Shown here: positions 35,390 to 44,138 of the stretch, in pieces
Layout: the number at the start of each line of letters is the position of its first letter
Numbering within the stretch: the stretch's first letter is position 1
NCBI RefSeq assembly: GCF_004799495.1
Contig: NZ_SSMY01000011.1
Location: 62,001 to 126,000 of the forward strand
Direction of reading: 5' to 3'
DNA from: Sphingomonas sp.
Lineage (GTDB): Bacteria > Pseudomonadota > Alphaproteobacteria > Sphingomonadales > Sphingomonadaceae
Length of the DNA: 64,000 nucleotides
Made by a program: the position numbers and the translations under genes
Notes under the pieces: model-generated
Told to the model about the DNA's origin: nothing
What the model saw: only the letters and a program-made list of their open reading frames with translations
Database searches by the model: none

Positions 35390-37033
35390 TTAATGTCCCA
35401 TTCCGCCACCACCGGCCTTGCCCGACCGCAGCAGCAGCACGGCCGGCGTCAGCACGAGGACGACCACCATCAGCGACCGGAAAACGTCGAGGAACCCGGC
35501 CATCGCTGCTTGCCGCCCGACGATCTGGTACAGCACCGCTTGGGGCAGCACGTTCGGGTCGCCGACCCCGGCGAACGCGCCCTTCGCTTTCGCCATCCAG
35601 TCGGTGTAATTGGGGTCGAGCGGGTTGAGCTTCTGGACGAGCTCGGACTGGTGCCGCTGCACCGCGTTCGCCAGCATCGTTTGCGCGGTCGAAATGCCGA
35701 TCGTCCCGCCCAGGTTGCGCGCGACGTTCAGCAGGCTCGACGCCTGTGCGGTCTTTTCGCGCGGCAACCCCTGATACGCGACCGAGTTGATCGGCACGAA
35801 CAGGAACGGCAGCGCCATTGCTTGATACAATCGCCCAGTCGCCGCGTCGGCGAAGGTGATGTCGGCCGACCAGTGCGACATGTTCCACAGTGCCGCGGCT
35901 TGCACGAACAGCGCCCCGCCGAGCAGGATTCGCGCGTCGACCTTGCCCGTCAGCCGACCGGCGAATGGCACCGCGACCAACGTCGCGAACCCGCCGAAGG
36001 TCATCGCGAGCCCCGCGTCGAACGACGAATAACCCATCACCTGTTGCAGCATCTGCGGGATCAGCTGCGTCGTGCCGAACAGGATCACGCCGGTGATGCC
36101 CATCACCAGCAGCGTCACCGCGAAGCTGCGGTTCTTGAGCAGCTTCAGGTCGACGACCGGGTCCTTGTGGTTGAGCTCCCACAAGACGAGGCTGATCAGC
36201 GACAGCGCCGAAATCGTCGCGGTCATGACGATGAACCCGCTCGAGAACCAATCCTCGCGCTGCCCGCGGTCGAGCGTGAGTTCGAAGAAGCCGAGTCCCG
36301 CCGCGACGAGCAGCACGCCGACATAATCGATCCGCAAGCCCCCCTCGATCCGCTTCGCGCGGTCCTTCTTCACCTGGTCCGGCTCGGCGACGAACAGGTA
36401 GCTCAACACGACCGCGACGATCCCGACCGGCACGTTGATCAGGAATACCCAGTGCCAGCTCCACGTCTCGGTGATGTACCCGCCCAGCGTCGGCCCGAGC
36501 ACCGGCCCCACCACCACGACGATCGCGAACGCCGCCATCGACATGCCGCGCTTTTCGGGCGGGAAGGTATCGACCAGCATCGATTGCTCGACCGGCGCTA
36601 GCCCACCGCCGCCGATCCCCTGCGCCACGCGCGCGATCACCAGCGTCGTCAGGTTCGGCGCGATGCCGCAGACAAAGGACGCCAGCGTGAACAGCGCGAT
36701 CGAGAACAGGAAATAACGCTTCCGCCCGATCGCGTCGCTGAGCCAGCCGGAAATCGGAATGATGATCGCGTTGGCGACGAGGTAACTCGTCAGCACCCAT
36801 GTCGCCTGGTCGACCGTGATCGACAACCCGCCGGCGATATGGTCGAGGCTGACATTGGCGATCGAGGTGTCGAGCACCTCCATGAAGGTCGGGAGAGAGA
36901 TGATGCCGACGATCAGCCAGGGATTGTACGGCCCCGCGGCCGAGCGGCTGGCATCCCAGCCGCCTTGCCCGCCCGCCGGCTTGGCGGTCTTGCTCTTCGA
37001 GCCTGCGCCCGCGCCTTGCGCAGCGCTCGCCAT
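35390..37033 (-). CDS. emrB: DHA2-family MFS drug exporter, EmrB-like
   Basis: A 547-residue, 14-helix proton-driven multidrug exporter. MEVLDTSIANVSLDHIAGGL is the DHA2 motif D1, SDAIGRKRYF is motif A and GPVLGPTLGGYI is motif C. The N-terminus is a low-complexity Ala/Gly/Lys segment. It lies one base after emrA and one base before nodT, so the three form an EmrAB-TolC-like tripartite system exporting hydrophobic toxins. Confidence 0.93.
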   Translation of the reverse strand: MASAAQGAGAGSKSKTAKPAGGQGGWDASRSAAGPYNPWLIVGIISLPTFMEVLDTSIANVSLDHIAGGLSITVDQATWVLTSYLVANAIIIPISGWLSDAIGRKRYFLFSIALFTLASFVCGIAPNLTTLVIARVAQGIGGGGLAPVEQSMLVDTFPPEKRGMSMAAFAIVVVVGPVLGPTLGGYITETWSWHWVFLINVPVGIVAVVLSYLFVAEPDQVKKDRAKRIEGGLRIDYVGVLLVAAGLGFFELTLDRGQREDWFSSGFIVMTATISALSLISLVLWELNHKDPVVDLKLLKNRSFAVTLLVMGITGVILFGTTQLIPQMLQQVMGYSSFDAGLAMTFGGFATLVAVPFAGRLTGKVDARILLGGALFVQAAALWNMSHWSADITFADAATGRLYQAMALPFLFVPINSVAYQGLPREKTAQASSLLNVARNLGGTIGISTAQTMLANAVQRHQSELVQKLNPLDPNYTDWMAKAKGAFAGVGDPNVLPQAVLYQIVGRQAAMAGFLDVFRSLMVVVLVLTPAVLLLRSGKAGGGGMGH

Positions 37034-37034
37034 G

Positions 37035-38150
37035 TCAGCGGACCTTGACCGTCGGGACCACCGACATGCCCGGGCCGATCGGGTAATTGCGCGGGTCGGG
37101 ATAATCCTTGCCGATCAGAAAGGTGATGCGCACCGGCACGCGCTGGACGACCTTGACGTAATTGCCCGTCGCGTTCTGCGGCGGGAGGATCGAGAAGGCC
37201 TGCCCCGCGCCGCGCTGGATCGAATCGACCCGGCCGCGAAACTTCACGTCGGGAAAGGCGTCGACCTTGATCGTGACTTCCTGGCCGATCCGCATGTCCT
37301 TGAGCTGGGTTTCCTTGAAATTGGCGGTGATCCACATCGTGTCGGGGACGATCGCCATGACCTGCGTGCCCGGCGCGACGTACGACCCGACGTTGATCGA
37401 GCGGTTGACCACCTGGCCCGACACGGGTGCGGTCAGGCGCAGGTCGCCGAGCGTGATGCGCGCCTGACTGGCTTGCGCGCGGCGGGCGGCGATGACCGCA
37501 CCCGCCGCGTCGGCGGCCTTGCGCGCGACCCCGATCTGCGCGTCGGCGCTCGCCACCTGGCGCCGCGCCGCGGCGGCGTCGGCGGCGGTCGAACGGGCAT
37601 TGGCGCGCGCCTGATCGAGTTGAGTCGAGGCGACGGCCGCGCGGTCGATCCGCGCCAGGTTTTCGTACCGCGCCAGATCCTGCGCCGCCTTGGTCGCGGC
37701 GGCGAGCGGCACGAGCGACTGCGCGCGGGCCTGATCGCGAGTGGCGGTCGCGGCGGCAATCTGCGCCTGCGCCTGGCTATACTGCGCCATCGCCTGGTCG
37801 ACCCCGGCCTGAGCCTCCGCCAGTTGCGCCTCGGGCCCGCTCGGCTTGATCACCGCGAGCAACTCGCCCGCCTTGACGTGGCGATTGTCGAGGTCGGCGA
37901 CCTGCATCAGCGTGCCGGCCACTTCGGGCGCGATCCGCACGATATGCGCGTCGACGAACGCATCGTCGGTCGATTCGAATTCGCGCGCGTGGAGGTAATA
38001 GAGCGTCCCGCCGATCACGAGCGCCGCGACCACCGCGACCGCGATGATCCAGAATATCGGTTTGCGAAAGACCGGCGTCTTCCTTTCGCCGTTGTCCGCG
38101 TCGTCCTTGGGACGCGCGTCATTCGCATCGGCGGGCTGTTCGTCGCTCAT
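37035..38150 (-). CDS. emrA: HlyD/EmrA-type membrane fusion protein
   Basis: A 371-residue periplasmic adaptor. One N-terminal membrane helix (about 33-53) follows a charged cytoplasmic tail. DDAFVDAHIVRIAPEVAGTL is the barrel-sandwich signature. A long Ala-rich coiled-coil hairpin (about 100-215) and a beta-barrel region (LTAPVSGQVVNRSINVGSYV) follow. It links the EmrB-like pump to the NodT-like channel. The start is the ATG giving MSDEQPAD, which overlaps the tetR stop by four bases. Confidence 0.92.
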   Translation of the reverse strand: MSDEQPADANDARPKDDADNGERKTPVFRKPIFWIIAVAVVAALVIGGTLYYLHAREFESTDDAFVDAHIVRIAPEVAGTLMQVADLDNRHVKAGELLAVIKPSGPEAQLAEAQAGVDQAMAQYSQAQAQIAAATATRDQARAQSLVPLAAATKAAQDLARYENLARIDRAAVASTQLDQARANARSTAADAAAARRQVASADAQIGVARKAADAAGAVIAARRAQASQARITLGDLRLTAPVSGQVVNRSINVGSYVAPGTQVMAIVPDTMWITANFKETQLKDMRIGQEVTIKVDAFPDVKFRGRVDSIQRGAGQAFSILPPQNATGNYVKVVQRVPVRITFLIGKDYPDPRNYPIGPGMSVVPTVKVR

Positions 38151-38782
38151 GATTGCTCCTGTCGCTCGGCGATCATCCGGTCGAGGATGGCGTCGATATT
38201 GGCCACGACGCGCGCGGCGTAATCGTCGATGACGTCCTGGGTCAGCGTCTCGCGCTCGAGCATCTTGCGGCACGTCGCGCGCGCCGCCTTCATCACCAGC
38301 ACCTGGCCGAACAGCGAGATCGCCGCGAGCCGCGCCGCCGCGCGATCGTCACCGCCGGTCGCGACGCAGATCAGCTCGACCAGCACGCGCGCGGTCTGCC
38401 CCATCGGCCCCGCATAGATGCGCTCGAACGCCTCGGTCGGGTTGAGTTGCTCGCGCATGATGAACAGCGCCCAGGCATTGCTCTGCGGTTGCTGCAGCCG
38501 CTCGAGGAAATTGCGCATGATCGCGGCGATCGCGCCGCGCGCCGCCGCCGGGTCGCCGCCCGCGATGACGCGATCGAACGTCGCGATCGTGTCAAGACCG
38601 CCCATCTGCTTGGCGACCTCGTCGGCGGCGGCGAGGTACAAGCCTTCCTTGCCGCCGTAATGATAGGTGATCGACGACATCGCGGTGTCCGCCGCCGCCG
38701 CGATCTCGCGCGTGCTGACGCCGTCTAGCCCGTGCTGGCCGAATTGTTCGATCGCGATATCGAGGAGTCGCTGCTGAACCAC
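38147..38782 (-). CDS. TetR-family repressor of the efflux operon (DUF1956-like C-terminus)
   Basis: About 211 residues. The HTH is STREIAAAADTAMSSITYHYGGKEGLYLAA. The C-terminal ligand domain has ALFIMREQLNPTEAFERIY, like the CecR/DUF1956 group. GTG at 38782 is chosen because an earlier start would put the palindromic operator inside the coding region; no clear ribosome site is visible, so the start is uncertain. It is first in the efflux operon and should repress it and itself until a ligand binds. Confidence 0.85.
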   Translation of the reverse strand: MVQQRLLDIAIEQFGQHGLDGVSTREIAAAADTAMSSITYHYGGKEGLYLAAADEVAKQMGGLDTIATFDRVIAGGDPAAARGAIAAIMRNFLERLQQPQSNAWALFIMREQLNPTEAFERIYAGPMGQTARVLVELICVATGGDDRAAARLAAISLFGQVLVMKAARATCRKMLERETLTQDVIDDYAARVVANIDAILDRMIAERQEQS

Positions 38783-38795
38783 GCGCCGCCATGTA

Positions 38796-38811
38796 GTTCG
38801 TTCGAACGAAC
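38796..38811. promoter_or_regulatory. Perfect palindromic operator upstream of tetR
   Basis: GTTCGTTCGAACGAAC is a perfect 16-bp palindrome 13 bases upstream of the tetR start. It fits a dimeric TetR-family operator controlling tetR-emrA-emrB-nodT. It does not have the GTTC-N7-GTTC layout of LexA sites. Confidence 0.75.
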
Positions 38812-38949
38812 AAGCAAGCGTAGATTTCGTTGGGGAGGGCCCGAGCGGAATAACCGGTCGACATCGCCCTGGTTCCCCGGCCCGGTTGCCGAAATCTTCA
38901 CCACTGCGCGCTAGCATCGCGCGCAAGGCTTATCCGAACGAGGAATCGA

Positions 38950-39294
38950 ATGAAGGATCGTCAGTTCACGGTCATCCTGGCGCTGGTCGTGGCAGCAGGG
39001 CTCGTCATGGGCCTGATCGCGTTTCGCATGACCGCCGGTGCACCGGTTGGGGTGGCGGGCAACGCGGCGGTCGCGAACGACGGCGCGCCGCATCCCTCGC
39101 CGGCGGACGAACTCACGACCCAATCGACCGATAGCCCAACCTTGTCGCCAACGCCGGACAACACGCAAAACGCGGAACCCGCGGTTCCGACGGGCGAGCC
39201 GCCCGAAATGCGCGGCCCGGGCAGCGGCGACCCGCCGGGAACCGCAGCGAGTGCGGCACCGCCGGCCGCGCCGTCGAGCGACGCGATCCAGTAA
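38950..39294 (+). CDS. Membrane-anchored Pro/Ser/Thr-rich protein
   Basis: A 114-residue protein with one N-terminal membrane helix (about 7-27) and a low-complexity Pro/Ala/Thr/Asp tail that should be disordered in the periplasm. GAACGAGGAATCGA precedes the ATG. It is followed after eight bases by a gene of similar design. No family is recognised; the layout suggests a cell-envelope spacer or accessory protein. Confidence 0.55.
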   Translation: MKDRQFTVILALVVAAGLVMGLIAFRMTAGAPVGVAGNAAVANDGAPHPSPADELTTQSTDSPTLSPTPDNTQNAEPAVPTGEPPEMRGPGSGDPPGTAASAAPPAAPSSDAIQ

Positions 39295-39302
39295 CCGGCG
39301 TG

Positions 39303-39623
39303 ATGGGCAGGCGCGGCTGGATTCTGACGGCGCTCGGCGCGATCGGGGCGATCGTCGTCGGCATGGGTGTGGCCAGTCTGGTGGGCCCGTCTCCGGGACA
39401 CAAACCGGTCGCGGCAACGACGGCCGCAATGGTCCGCATCGATCCCGCGCCGACGCCTACGCCGACACCATCGCCCATCGCCGCGGTTCCCTTGGCACGT
39501 CCCAGTGTGGAACCCGTTGCCATCGCGACGCCCGCGCCCAAGTCACGGCACGTACCGATGCCACATCCGGAGCAATCGGCAGCGCCCGATGTGGTGACCG
39601 TATCGACGATCAATTCGTGGTGA
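39303..39623 (+). CDS. Second membrane-anchored Pro-rich protein
   Basis: A 106-residue protein with an N-terminal helix (about 5-26) and a Pro/Thr repeat (PAPTPTPTPSPIAAVP) leading to a short C-terminal region. It resembles its upstream neighbour in design and is probably co-transcribed with it. No function can be assigned. The small-RNA candidate begins about 78 bases after its stop. Confidence 0.5.
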   Translation: MGRRGWILTALGAIGAIVVGMGVASLVGPSPGHKPVAATTAAMVRIDPAPTPTPTPSPIAAVPLARPSVEPVAIATPAPKSRHVPMPHPEQSAAPDVVTVSTINSW

Positions 39624-39666
39624 GCGCCCCTTCGCTGCACTGCGACAAATTGCAACAATAGCGACA

Positions 39667-39694
39667 TTGAACCGCGACAAAGCGCGCCTATCTA
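39667..39694 (+). promoter_or_regulatory. Candidate promoter of the small RNA
   Basis: TTGAAC (39667-39672), a 16-base spacer and TATCTA (39689-39694) form a credible sigma-70-like promoter. The predicted start, about 39700-39702, coincides with the base of the first hairpin of the RNA candidate. Confidence 0.55.
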
Positions 39695-39700
39695 GCCCTT

Positions 39701-39806
39701 GTCGCGGTGAGTCCTCCCCTTGCTGGCCGCGACCTTGATCGGCCTTATCCCCCTTGGCCGATCTCCCCGAACTGCGGGGCGGTCCGTCCGGGCCGCCCCG
39801 TTTTTT
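39701..39806 (+). ncRNA. Small RNA candidate with C-rich loops
   Basis: A unit of about 106 bases with three hairpins. Stem 1 is GTCGCGG/CCGCGAC (39701-39733) with CCTCCCC in its loop. Stem 2 is GATCGGCC/GGCCGATC (39737-39763) with CCCCC in its loop. Stem 3 is CGGGGCGG/CCGCCCCG (39775-39800), followed by six T, a classical intrinsic terminator. A promoter lies at the right distance. Loops with CUCC(U)CCC anti-Shine-Dalgarno motifs are typical of several alphaproteobacterial trans-acting RNAs, so it may block translation of target mRNAs. It could instead be the 3' end of the upstream gene's mRNA. Confidence 0.65.
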
Positions 39807-39892
39807 ATGCGCAGGCGCGCTAGCGCCGAGCAGGGCGGGCGGACGGCTAGCAGCCGATCCGGTCGACGGCTTCGCCGGCCGCCCGCTTCACC

Positions 39893-41044
39893 TTACAAAT
39901 ACGGCTTCAGCGTATATTCCACGTCGCGCCGCGCCCCGCCGCGCTCGACCGCCAGCTTCACCACGCGTCCCGGTGGCCCGCCGATCGCGGCCGGCGCCTT
40001 GTCCCACGGCACATCGACGATCCGGTCGCCGACCGCCATCCCGGCGGCTGCGGCGGGGCTGCCCGCGCCCACCGCGACGACGGTGACATGGCCGCCTTCC
40101 TGTTCGATCCAAAGACCCGATAAGCCGTAGCGCGCCTCGGGCACCGATTGGCGGCTCGGCTGCACCCACAATTTGCGCCCGCGGCTGTCGATCGACAGGT
40201 TGAAACGGCGGATGAACGACAGGCCGAGGATACCGTCGACATTGCCACCCACCGTATCGCCGAGCAGCGTGATCAAGGGGCGATCGTGCCGCGCCCCGCC
40301 CATTTCCAGCGACTCGACGCGGATCGTGCGCGCCAGCGGCCCCGTCCCGCCGATCCCGCGCGGGCGAAGCGGCGCGTAAGCGCGGCCACTGTCCCACAGC
40401 CCCAGCCGCTTGGCCGCGGTCTGGTTGAGCATCAGCACGCTCGGCGCCCCCGTATCAAGCACGCAGCGGATCGGGCGCCCTTCGAGCAACACCGTCGCCA
40501 TGATCTTGCGCGATCCGCGATCCGCCTGATCCGCGCGCGGGATTTCCGAATCGAGCGCGACGAAGCCGGACCGGTCGCCGTGCCCGTCGGGATAGATGCG
40601 CAGCTCCCCCCGATCGAAATCGAGGTCGGTATCGGTCGCGGTCAGGATACCCGCGGCGAGCGCGCCGTAGATGTCGCTTTGATAGCCGAAGTCGAACGAA
40701 TCCTCGAGTACGACGCTCGGCTGGCGGATCCCACCGCCGATCACGAAATTGTCGGCGCGATAGATCGCGTAGGACCCCCTGCCACCGACGCCGCGCGAGC
40801 CTTCATACCCTTGCACCGGCAATTTCAGTTGCTTGGCGAGGTCTGGGCGGATCAGGCTGACATAGGTGCCGGTGTCGATCATGAAGATATACGGCCCCTT
40901 GCCGTTCATCCCGACCGCGACGAGCACGCGATTGTCCTCCAGCGCGATGCTCGACGTGAACACTCGCCGGTCGGCCGCCAGTGCGATCCCCGGCATTGCC
41001 AGGCCGCCCGCCAGTGCCGCCATCACTTCGCGCCTGCCGATCAT
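39893..41044 (-). CDS. Retropepsin-like aspartic protease with PDZ domain
   Basis: A 383-residue exported protein. The signal peptide resembles a weak Tat type (MIGRREVMAALAGG...ALAADRR). Two aspartyl motifs, FMIDTGTYVS (about 55) and CVLDTGAPSV (about 200), give the two halves of a pepsin-like site within one chain. A C-terminal PDZ-like segment (VTVVAVGAGSPAAAAGMAVGDRIVDV) follows. It probably acts in the periplasm on unknown substrates. Confidence 0.8.
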   Translation of the reverse strand: MIGRREVMAALAGGLAMPGIALAADRRVFTSSIALEDNRVLVAVGMNGKGPYIFMIDTGTYVSLIRPDLAKQLKLPVQGYEGSRGVGGRGSYAIYRADNFVIGGGIRQPSVVLEDSFDFGYQSDIYGALAAGILTATDTDLDFDRGELRIYPDGHGDRSGFVALDSEIPRADQADRGSRKIMATVLLEGRPIRCVLDTGAPSVLMLNQTAAKRLGLWDSGRAYAPLRPRGIGGTGPLARTIRVESLEMGGARHDRPLITLLGDTVGGNVDGILGLSFIRRFNLSIDSRGRKLWVQPSRQSVPEARYGLSGLWIEQEGGHVTVVAVGAGSPAAAAGMAVGDRIVDVPWDKAPAAIGGPPGRVVKLAVERGGARRDVEYTLKPYL

Positions 41045-41114
41045 CGCGCCACTCCATTGTTTTCGCGGGCGAACCTAATCGGATTTTAGCAATCGTGCAG
41101 GCAAAAAGTGACGC

Positions 41115-42560
41115 GTGTCGCCCCGCTTGTCCGCGCCCCGCCCGACCCTTAAGCGTCCAGCGGTGACTTCGCACGATCCCTCGGCCGACGCGTTGCAGGG
41201 AGCGTGGCGCGCGCTCGACGGCGATCCATCTTTGCAACGCAACAAGGTGATCGTCGCCGATGCCATCGCGCGACATCGCGGGCTGATCGATCGGCGCCGC
41301 GCGGATGATCTGCACCGGCTGCTGATCGACCCCGACCTCGACCCGCGCCCCTTCGCCGCGGCCGGTTGGCGCCACCTTGCGGCATGCGGCCGATTGCCGA
41401 CGGCCGACGCAGCAGGCGCGGCGCTGGTGGAGTCGAGCGCGTTCCTCCGCGACCTGCTGACCGAGACGTTTGTCGCCGTGGCGGACGCCGAGCGCGCGCT
41501 GTCGGCGCTGCGCCGCTGGCTGCTGTTGTCTGGCCACGCAGCCGACTTCCCGAAAACGACCGCCGCGTTCGTCGCGCAAGCCATACGAAACGAAGGAGCA
41601 TGGCCGTTCGAACCGGACGAACGGGCCGCGTTCGAGGAGCACGCGCTACGGCCTGCTTACCTCCCGCCCCGCCCCGCGCCACTCGCCGACGCGGACGCGT
41701 CGTCGACCACCGCGCGCGTCGCGGCGCAGTATGAAGGGTGGCCCTATCCGACATGGGAACGCATCACGCGACGCCGGCGCTCGCTGCGGCAATTGCTCGA
41801 CCGGATCGACGCGGATGCCGCCACGGCCTTGCCCGCGCGGCCCAAAATCCTGATCGCAGGTTGCGGCACGGGGTCCGAAGCGTTGCGCTACGCGCGGATG
41901 GCGCCCGAGGCGCGGATCACCGCGATCGATTTGAGCGCGACCTCGCTGCGTTATGCGCAAGAGCGCTGCGCGCAGGCCGACAACATCGACTTCCGGCAGA
42001 TCGACCTGCACCAAGTGGCCGACCTCAACGCCAGCTTCGACGTGATCGTCTCCGCCGGTGTGCTCCACCATCTGCCCGACCCCGAAGCGGGCTGGTCGGC
42101 GCTCGTCGGCGTGCTTCGGCCCGGCGGCGTGATGAACGTGCAACTCTACAGCACGGCCGCGCGGCTGCCGCTGCAGGCGGCGCGGCGGAAACTCGCCGAT
42201 CTTCTGGCGCGCCCGGTTGACGACGATTTGATCCGTGAGGCACGCGCGCGGTTGAACGCCGCGCCATACAACCCGCTCGCCGAATCGCCCGACTTCTACA
42301 GTCTCGCCGGCGCCTACGACCTGATCTTCCACGAGCATGAGGATCCGTTCGACATCCCGCGGATCCGAGCGGCGATCGAAGCGAACGGGCTCGAGCTGTT
42401 GCGCTTCGTGCTACCGTCGCCGGACGAGCAAACGCGCTATCGTGCCGAGCGACCGGACGACCCACACAACCGCGACTTCGCCGGGTGGCAGGCGTGCGAG
42501 CGCCGCGACCCCTCGCTGTTCGCCGCGATGTACGATTTCTGGTGCCGCAAACCGGCGTGA
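41115..42560 (+). CDS. Class I SAM-dependent methyltransferase
   Basis: A protein of about 481 residues with an N-terminal helical extension (about 200 residues) and a Rossmann methyltransferase. Motif I is ILIAGCGTGSEALRYA; AIDLSATSLRYA and VIVSAGVLHHLPDPEAGW follow. The N-terminal helical part may bind a substrate. GTG starts at 41115 and 41163 are both possible. The target is unknown. Confidence 0.8.
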   Translation: MSPRLSAPRPTLKRPAVTSHDPSADALQGAWRALDGDPSLQRNKVIVADAIARHRGLIDRRRADDLHRLLIDPDLDPRPFAAAGWRHLAACGRLPTADAAGAALVESSAFLRDLLTETFVAVADAERALSALRRWLLLSGHAADFPKTTAAFVAQAIRNEGAWPFEPDERAAFEEHALRPAYLPPRPAPLADADASSTTARVAAQYEGWPYPTWERITRRRRSLRQLLDRIDADAATALPARPKILIAGCGTGSEALRYARMAPEARITAIDLSATSLRYAQERCAQADNIDFRQIDLHQVADLNASFDVIVSAGVLHHLPDPEAGWSALVGVLRPGGVMNVQLYSTAARLPLQAARRKLADLLARPVDDDLIREARARLNAAPYNPLAESPDFYSLAGAYDLIFHEHEDPFDIPRIRAAIEANGLELLRFVLPSPDEQTRYRAERPDDPHNRDFAGWQACERRDPSLFAAMYDFWCRKPA

Positions 42561-42570
42561 ACCTGCCCGG

Positions 42571-44058
42571 TCAGTACTGTCCATACCGCCCGCGCACCGA
42601 CGCCAGCAACGCCGCGGGATCGTAGCCGACGCCGTCCTTGAACACCGTCACGATGCGCTCGATATCGGCGATATTTGTTGATGGATCGCCATCGACGAGC
42701 ACCAGGTCGGCATCCTTCCCTTCGGCAATCGACCCGATCCGCCCGGCAAGCCCGAGATAGGTCGCGCCGTTGAGCGTGCCGATGCGGATCGCCTCGAGCG
42801 GCGAGAACCCGGCCTGCACCAGCAACTCGATCTCGCGCTGGTCGCCGAAGCCGGGCAGCACTTGCCCGCCGCCGGTGGGATCGGGCCCGGCGATCAGCAG
42901 CCCGCCCGCCGCGACGAACGCGCGTTCCAACCCCAGTTCATTGGCCCATTGCTTCGCCCGCGCCGCCTTCGCCTCGGGCGACGCGGTGCTCCCTCGCGTG
43001 CGGACGTAGAAATAATCGGCGCGCGCCTCGGGCGTCATCAGGTCGAGCTGGCGCTGCGGCAGCGTCGCGTAGGTCGGCGACGCGCCTTCGAACACCGGTA
43101 GCGTCGAGGTGACGGCGACGTGCTTCGCGACGAGCAGCGCGATCAGCGCCTTCGCCGCCGCGCTGTCCGGCGTCATCGCGGTCAGCGTCGGGCCGCCGGT
43201 GCCTTTCGAGCAGGTGTCGGGCGCCTTCCCCGGATCGAGCTGCGTGTTGACCCAGAAGCCATGCTCCAGATTGTCGATCCCGAGCGCCGCAGCCTCGGGA
43301 TAGGTCACCGAGCACAGATGCCCCGTCAGCTTCAGTCCGCGCGCGTGCGCCGCATCGATCGCCGCCTTCAACTCGGCGCGCGTGATGTTCATATACGCCT
43401 TGAACGACGTCGCCCCGCGGTCCGCCCAGTAATTCACCGTCGCGACGGCGTCCGCTGCGCCCTTGAGCGGGTGCATCTGGAGGAACGGGCTGCCCGATCC
43501 TTCGAGATACGGCCCGGTCACGTCCATGTGCGGCCCGGGCAACGTCCCCGCGTCGATCGCCGTCTTCATGTTGAGGTCGGTGTACGGTTCGACCGACCCC
43601 GTCGTGCGCAGCGTGGTCACGCCCGACGCAAGGTAGAGGCGGGGCGACGAGAAGGCCATTTGCGGGATCATCAGCGGCGGCTCGCTGCCGCCCTCGGCGG
43701 TCAGGTTGGGGCGCGCGATATAATATTGGTGGTCGTGCATCCCGATCAGGCCGGGGATCAGGCTCTTGCCGGTGCCGTCGATGCGCTGGAAATCCGCCGG
43801 ACCCGTGTCGTTGCCCGGATGGATCGCGACGATCTTGCCGCCGTCGATCAGCACGGTGCGGTCGTCCTCCGCCGGCGCGCCGGTTCCATCGATTACGCGC
43901 ACGTGCATGATCGCAATCTTGGGACCCGGCACCTTCACGAACGGCAGCACCGCCTTCCCCGGCGCGGCGGGCGGCGGGAGGACGGCAGCGGCCATGTTGA
44001 CCTTCGCGGGCGCGGCCGCCCCCAGCAGCAGCGCGGTCAGCGGCATCAGTCGGCGCAT
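42571..44058 (-). CDS. Exported amidohydrolase family metal-dependent hydrolase
   Basis: A 495-residue protein with an N-terminal signal peptide. The amidohydrolase core has DGTGKSLIPGLIGMHDHQYYI (metal-binding HxH), HARGLKLTGHLCS and LVLVDGDPS near the end. Relatives include imidazolonepropionase- and prolidase-like enzymes acting on N-acylated or cyclic amides in the periplasm. The substrate cannot be named. Confidence 0.85.
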   Translation of the reverse strand: MRRLMPLTALLLGAAAPAKVNMAAAVLPPPAAPGKAVLPFVKVPGPKIAIMHVRVIDGTGAPAEDDRTVLIDGGKIVAIHPGNDTGPADFQRIDGTGKSLIPGLIGMHDHQYYIARPNLTAEGGSEPPLMIPQMAFSSPRLYLASGVTTLRTTGSVEPYTDLNMKTAIDAGTLPGPHMDVTGPYLEGSGSPFLQMHPLKGAADAVATVNYWADRGATSFKAYMNITRAELKAAIDAAHARGLKLTGHLCSVTYPEAAALGIDNLEHGFWVNTQLDPGKAPDTCSKGTGGPTLTAMTPDSAAAKALIALLVAKHVAVTSTLPVFEGASPTYATLPQRQLDLMTPEARADYFYVRTRGSTASPEAKAARAKQWANELGLERAFVAAGGLLIAGPDPTGGGQVLPGFGDQREIELLVQAGFSPLEAIRIGTLNGATYLGLAGRIGSIAEGKDADLVLVDGDPSTNIADIERIVTVFKDGVGYDPAALLASVRGRYGQY

Positions 44059-44119
44059 GGCGGTCTTCCCCCGATTTCGCGCCGCATGATGCGCGCTCGC
44101 GGTTGCCCGGGCAAGCGCC

Positions 44120-44134
44120 GTTCCCTAAGTGTTC
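44120..44134. promoter_or_regulatory. LexA-type SOS box upstream of uvrD/pcrA
   Basis: GTTCCCTAAGTGTTC is an exact GTTC-N7-GTTC. It ends five bases before the chosen GTG of the helicase gene. UvrD is SOS-induced in many bacteria, so the site is credible; its closeness to the start implies either a very short leader or a later true start. Confidence 0.7.
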
Positions 44135-44138
44135 GCGC

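Noticed and set aside
38796-38811. GTTCGTTCGAACGAAC as a fifth LexA box
   Set aside because: The half-sites are adjacent and inverted, not direct repeats with seven-base spacing; a TetR operator fits better.
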